A stretch of DNA of 64,000 nt from Castor canadensis (lineage: Eukaryota; Chordata; Mammalia; Rodentia; Castoridae), in assembly GCF_047511655.1 (NCBI RefSeq), contig NC_133399.1:5769333-5833332 (forward strand), written 5' to 3'. Of the stretch, positions 59,631-64,000 are shown one piece after another (the stretch's first letter is position 1; each line of letters begins with the position of its first letter). A model generated the notes under the pieces. That model had not been told where the DNA came from, ran no database searches, and saw nothing but the letters and a program-made list of their open reading frames with translations. Both the position numbers and the translations under genes were made by a program.

Positions 59631-61345
59631 ACCTGAAGTGTTAGAGAGACTGCATGAACATAAGAAATGTATTCAATGTGGGGAATCCTTGCATCAGACT
59701 GCAGAGAACACTGTAAGCAAGGAAACTCTGCTTAGAATAGCACCATCAAAAAGCAACATATGTAATGCTTATGGGAAAACATTCACTGATTTCATATGTA
59801 ATGCTTATGGGAAAACATCCTCTAATCCATGAAAGGATACACAATGTAGTGAAGTCTCCTGGATAGAAACAATGTGGAAAAGCTTGCCCTCAACCTGATA
59901 CCTTTCACACTCATGAAACATCTCACATTAGTGAGAAACCATATGGATGTAAACAATGGGGGAAAGCCTACACTCATTCCAGTAACCTTCATATTTGTGA
60001 AAGAATTCACAGTGGAGAGAAACTGTGAATATGTAAGCAATATGGGAAAGTTTTCACTCAAGCAAGTTACCTTTGAATTCACGAAAGAAATCACACTGGA
60101 GAGAAACTATGGATGTCAACAATGTGGGAAGTCCTTCACTAGTGCATGTTATCTTCGATATCATGAAAGAACTCACACTGGAGAGAAACCCTATGGATGT
60201 AAGAAATGTGGGAAAGTTTTCACTCAAGCCAGTTCCCTTTGAATTCATGAAAGAACTCACAGTGGAGAGAAACCCTGTGCATGTTAGCAGTGTGAGAAAG
60301 CCTACAGTGATTCCAATGACCTTTCATTCATGAAAGTACTCACAGTGGAGAGAAACCCTATGAAAGTAAGCAATGTGGGGAAGACTTCAATCAATGCACC
60401 CACCTTTATGCTCACAGAAGAACTCACACACAAGTGAAACCTTATGGATATATGCAATGTGAGAAAGCATTCACTCATTCCAGTCTCCTTTGAAGATATC
60501 ACACTGAAGACAAACCTTATAGATGTAACCAATGTGGGGAAAGTGTTCACATGCTCCACTACCCTCAAAAGACATAAAGGTACTTAGACTAGAGAGACAA
60601 GCTGTGGATATGAGCAATTTTCACTCTGCAGAGAAACTCTATGAATGTAAGGAATTAGAGACAACCTATACTCTATCCAGTATCCTTCATACTCATCAAA
60701 GAATGCAAACAGGACAAACCCAGTGGATGTAAGCAATGTGGAAAGCCTTCCTTAGTTCGAGTACCTTTCATGCACCTGGAAGAACTTATGGTGTAAATAA
60801 ACACTAGGGTCATGCCAAATATGATAAAACATTCACATATCCATGTCTTGAAAATCATGAATGGACTCAGAAATACTATCAATGTAAGTAATGGAGGAAT
60901 GCCTTCACCTTTTCCAGTAATCTTCTTTGATATGACACAAGTCATATTGTAGCACAATGCCCTTACATGTGTGTAATATGACTAGGCCTGCACACATGCC
61001 AATGCTCCTCCAAAACATACAAAATTAAAAATGGAGAGTAACTGGATTAGGAAAGAAATGTGGAAAGTCTTCATTCATTTCCATGACCTCAAACGTGAAA
61101 GTCCACACACTGGAGAGAAAATCTATAGGTGTAAGTATTATGAACCTGGCTGTATTCATTTTATTCACATCAAACAAATGTAATAATTCAGTCTGTGTCA
61201 AACCTTATAGAGGCAACATTTACGGGAATATATTCTCTCATTCCCATTATCAAAAAATATGTGTAAGATATCACAGGGGAGTGAAACTCTATGTATTGAA
61301 GTAATGAGGGAAGGTCTTCACCTATCCTGCTTCCTTTTAGCAACA
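59631..61345 (+). pseudogene. Degenerate C2H2 zinc-finger exon
   Basis: The acceptor TGTTTTGCAG (59,621-59,630) precedes RPEVLERLHEHKKCIQCGES, in phase with the previous exon, and the frame stays open to a TGA at 59,830. After that, fingers follow at 84-bp steps to about 61,345 but are broken by stops and frameshifts. One good run (about 60,107-60,240) reads [40 protein letters not shown], then ASSL and a stop. Many linkers survive ([19 protein letters not shown]), and several zinc ligands are lost (for example TGG or TAT in place of TGT near 59,959 and 60,042). About 15-18 finger units can be guessed. In the family, such arrays bind DNA in sequence-specific fashion. This copy cannot make a full protein. 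Confidence 0.88.
59758..59818 (+). repeat. 36-bp tandem duplication in the zinc-finger exon
   Basis: TGTAATGCTTATGGGAAAAC occurs at 59,761 and again at 59,797, giving CNAYGKTFTDFI then CNAYGKT. The period of 12 codons keeps the frame. Confidence 0.85.
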
Positions 61346-61549
61346 TGAAGGACTCCATTCTCACACTCATGACCAACCAATTTATGTAACTTTTATTGGT
61401 AACAGCATGCCATGTCACCTGCTTTCCTCCAGACATATGAGGAAAAATGATGTGAAGAGAAGATGTGACTCATGTCTTTTGCTTCCAGGGAATGGACTGT
61501 ACCTCCAAGCCACACATCACATCCAGTCTATTTTCTCCTACTTATTTTG

Positions 61550-61665
61550 GAGCAAAGGCCTGTTAACTCTTTGCCTAAGATGACCTCTAATCATGATCCT
61601 CCTGGCTTACCCTGTCAAGTACTAAGGTTATAGGCCTGAGGCACTAGCAATTGGCTTATAAATTC
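61550..61665 (-). mobile_element. B1-like SINE half, minus strand
   Basis: CTAATCATGATCCTCCTGGC and CTAAGGTTATAGGCCTGAGG resemble the reversed B1-like half. Confidence 0.6.
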
Positions 61666-61859
61666 TTAGAGATCTGTGGAGTAAATATGTCTACATTTTT
61701 TCTCTAGAAGAGTCTTTATGTTTTTTATTCTGGTACCAGCCAATAAAGACAGCCACATGGAATCCTGCATCAATAAACTTGCTTAAGTGCTGGAAGAGTG
61801 AGACAGGGCTTATGCAACTGGATATGTATAATAAGCTAACTTTGAGTTTAGGATGTTCC

Positions 61860-62400
61860 AACCCCTGTTTTCCAAATGCTGGGAAGAAAAACATGTAAAA
61901 TGATATTTGTGAATGTGTTTAGATATTGCTTATCTTGTTTCCCATTTCAATTTGCATATTGTCCAAGACATAGACAAGGACAGAAAGCATGTTTTCAAGT
62001 AGAACCTGGATTTGTCCTGGTCTCATATTTTGAAATGTTTATTGATTTGGCCACCATTGTATGACGCCTGTTCTGTCAAGAATCAATTTTCTCTTTACAT
62101 TGAAATCTAGTGAGGACTCATTTGTTTTCCATTGAAACCTATTTGTTAATCTCTTTATTATTATATAGCACATTTAATAGTATATTTTCAACATTTCTTA
62201 CTAATATTAAAGTATACATCACTTTTTATTCTCTTCTTTCTTTTGCCCTTTCTTCTTTTCTTTTCATTCTTTTTTCAAGATTGTAGCTGTGTTGACCTCT
62301 CCAATGCTTAATCCATAATCTTTCTTTTGGATTTACAATTTGGGCCTTATTTACAAATTTGGGCCTTATTGTGAGACTAAAGGATCAGTTTGCTTCTTTT
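61860..62400 (+). repeat. Duplicated block F2 (direct relative to 57.37-57.80 kb)
   Basis: Partner of F1. It includes an 18-bp tandem repeat (ACAATTTGGGCCTTATTT, about 62,336-62,371). Confidence 0.65.
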
Positions 62401-62625
62401 TTCTTTTTTTTCTGGCCCTGGGATTTGAACTCAGACCTTTTTGCTACCTATACATATAGTGTACCCTGTGACCTACATCCTTTTTGTGTGTGTTAAGTAT
62501 TTTTAAGATACGCTCCTTCAAAGTGTTCTCCAAACATAATCCTCCTGATTATTTCAAAACGTAATCCTCCTGATTGCTCCTGTTCAGCAGCTAGGATTAA
62601 GGTTTGAGCTATTCGTGCCCAGATC
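62400..62625 (-). mobile_element. Composite SINE, minus strand
   Basis: CCTGGGATTTGAACTCAGAC, then ATAATCCTCCTGATTATTTC with its near-repeat GTAATCCTCCTGATTGCTCC, and CAGCTAGGATTAAGGTTTGA. Confidence 0.75.
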
Positions 62626-62938
62626 TGAGGATTGCTTTTGTTTTCCAGTGAATTCAAATGCTTTAAGGCATTTGTTCTATCTAATATACTTTGTAAGTGG
62701 ATTTTCCTCCATAGCTTACACTGTGTTGGTGGAATTAGAGAATTGCAAACATCCCTGAGAACCAGGACAACTCATAATAAATACAGTAAGTTAGGCACAA
62801 AAACCATCCCTAACCTATGATAAGGAAACAATAGAAACAGGACAGAAAGGTAGCTGCATTATTTTCTTTAAAAAAATGCTATAAGAAACTGCTAAGAGGA
62901 ACATGGAGGAATTACCTCAGCAAAGAGCACATGTTGTC

Positions 62939-62968
62939 AAATTTCTACATTTTTGAATGTAGAAATTT
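62939..62968. repeat. Perfect 12-bp inverted repeat (hairpin)
   Basis: AAATTTCTACAT, a 6-base loop, then ATGTAGAAATTT. The paralogous site in A2 (near 33,290) lacks it. Confidence 0.85.
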
Positions 62969-63311
62969 TTGATGTCACTACTTGGTAAAACAATTCACAA
63001 AGAAAGGAATAAAGATAACCAAGACCTTTATTTGATAAGCATTGAAGAAGCGAAAAAGGGTAGTCCTACTGCTCTGATATGAAGTTGGGCAGTTCTGCTC
63101 ACATGATGCAAAGCAAAAGACAATCAAAGGTGCATCCTCTAGCAGGAGGGTGGTAAGAGTTGAGTAGGAATATTGCATTGGGGGTTCTGAGAACTCAGAC
63201 TTTATTGTGGTCTGTCCAGATGGGGATGGTCATTCCTGGAAAACTGGTCTATGTGTGATTAATTCTCTTAGTTTGAGCTAGATGCTGGTGGCTGAAGCTT
63301 GTAATCCTGAT

Positions 63312-63747
63312 TGTTAGTGTGAGTACTGGGCAACCACATGAGGACTGGACCCTTTTTCATCACTGTTGGCTTACTGAAACTCTACACCCAGCCGTAAAGA
63401 ATAACAAACATTCACCTTTAGCCATTTACTAGAAATTTCCCACCCAGGCTCATAGAAAGACCACATTATCTCGGGAGTGTCAGAGGGCTGATGGGGGAAA
63501 TTCCTGTCCATTGCCTTCCTGGGAGTTTAACCTAGGACTCCCTTCTTCCATGGACTTCTCCCACTAACTTCCATTTATCTATCCCTAGTCTGCAAGCAGC
63601 TGTGGGCTCCATATCTCTTGCTCTGGAATGCTTTCAAACAGTTCTTCTACCAATAAGCATGTGCTGAGGTAGTGAGCTGTTCTCATGCTGCTTTCAATCT
63701 AGCATCTCTGTCTCCTTATCTATCTCTTCATGCATGTCAGTCCAACA
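63312..63747 (+). mobile_element. ERV LTR, plus strand (partner of 32,482-32,903)
   Basis: It begins TGTTAGTGTGAGTACTGGGC and ends CAGTCCAACA. AGTCTGCAAGCAGCTGTGGG near 63,590 is reversed at about 32,620. Confidence 0.65.
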
Positions 63748-63765
63748 TGCTTTTTTCCAGTTAAC

Positions 63766-63870
63766 AGTAGGTACTCATGAGGCAGAGATCAGGATGATTG
63801 TAGTTTGAAGCCAGCCTGGACAACTAGTTCCTGAGGTGACAAGTTCAAATGCCTGTATGAAAAAACTGAT
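63766..63870 (+). mobile_element. Truncated composite SINE, plus strand (partner of 32,281-32,460)
   Basis: GTAGGTACTCATGAGGCAGA, GATCAGGATGATTGTAGTTT and AGCCAGCCTGGACAACTAGT mark the B1-like half. Most of the tRNA-like half is missing. Confidence 0.75.
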
Positions 63871-64000
63871 AAAATTTGCCTCATGTCAACAAAATATCCT
63901 AGACACTGTCTTGGAGGATATTTTGGATTGCGTGGTTTCACTAAGGCTGTTGTTTTTGCCTGGGTCCTGGGGTTTCAGGTCAGCTAGAACCTGCTGTAAC

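Larger units (their letters stand above)
62740..64000 (+). repeat. Duplicated block A3 (inverted relative to A2; end repeats window start)
   Basis: The reverse complement follows 33,500 back to about 32,160 in A2. The last ~95 bases (TTGGAGGATATTTTGGATTG onward, to AACCTGCTGTAAC) match positions 1-95 in direct orientation. The block carries the LTR (63,312-63,747, plus) and SINE (63,766-63,870, plus, truncated) shared with A2. Confidence 0.8.

Noticed and set aside
59822..60568. Minus-strand frames of 68-90 codons over the finger exon
   Set aside because: They are antisense shadows of the 84-bp finger repeat; regular spacing keeps them open.
60000..61345. CRISPR-like regular repeat array
   Set aside because: The 84-bp periodicity is that of C2H2 fingers with H/C linkers, not repeat and spacer units.

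Overview
ORGANISM. The window looks like nuclear DNA of a rodent. It carries a full-length mammalian-type LINE-1, many short interspersed elements (SINEs), LTR fragments, processed pseudogenes, a retroposed U6 snRNA and a decayed KRAB zinc-finger gene. The SINEs join a B1/7SL-like left part to a tRNA/ID-like right part. From memory they resemble elements of beaver or kangaroo-rat relatives (Castorimorpha), but that placement is tentative. No intact host protein-coding gene is visible. LAYOUT. 1-4.4 kb: duplicated block A1, with LTRs, a SINE and a minisatellite. 4.45-11.4 kb: full-length L1 on the + strand with a perfect 16-bp target-site duplication; ORF1 is open and ORF2 has one nonsense codon. 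11.4-14.3 kb: rest of block A1 and an LTR with adjoining sequence. 14.7-15.9 kb: inverted copy of a KRAB-ZNF promoter/first-exon module (E4). 16.1-16.95 kb: HNRNPA1 processed pseudogene. 17-19.3 kb: SINE cluster. 19.6-23.8 kb: duplicated block B1, containing a U6 retrocopy and a truncated L1. 23.8-27.2 kb: mostly unrecognised. 27.2-33.5 kb: inverted block A2. 33.5-39 kb: mostly unrecognised, with an old L1 3' end and a candidate retropseudogene. 39.3-46.4 kb: duplicated blocks D1, E1, C1 and B2. 47.4-50.1 kb: tandem promoter/exon-1 modules E2 and E3. 50-57.5 kb: further duplicated pieces (G2, A4, C2, D2, F1). 58.59-61.35 kb: KRAB and zinc-finger exons of the pseudogene. 61.9-64 kb: block F2 and a third copy of block A, whose last ~95 bases repeat the first ~95 of the window. 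HOW IT FITS TOGETHER. The best reading is a KRAB-ZNF cluster that grew by repeated local duplication, partly direct and partly inverted. Module E3 (49.1 kb; ATG followed at once by a splice donor) lines up in phase with a 127-nt KRAB exon at 58,590, a 61-nt exon at 58,917 and a zinc-finger exon at 59,631. This suggests one former + strand gene about 12 kb long, broken by a lost splice acceptor and many stops and frameshifts. Insertions present in one paralogous block and absent from another (a truncated L1, a SINE, an LTR) allow the duplications to be ordered. All paralogy statements come from reading by eye, so block edges are good to roughly 50-100 bp.
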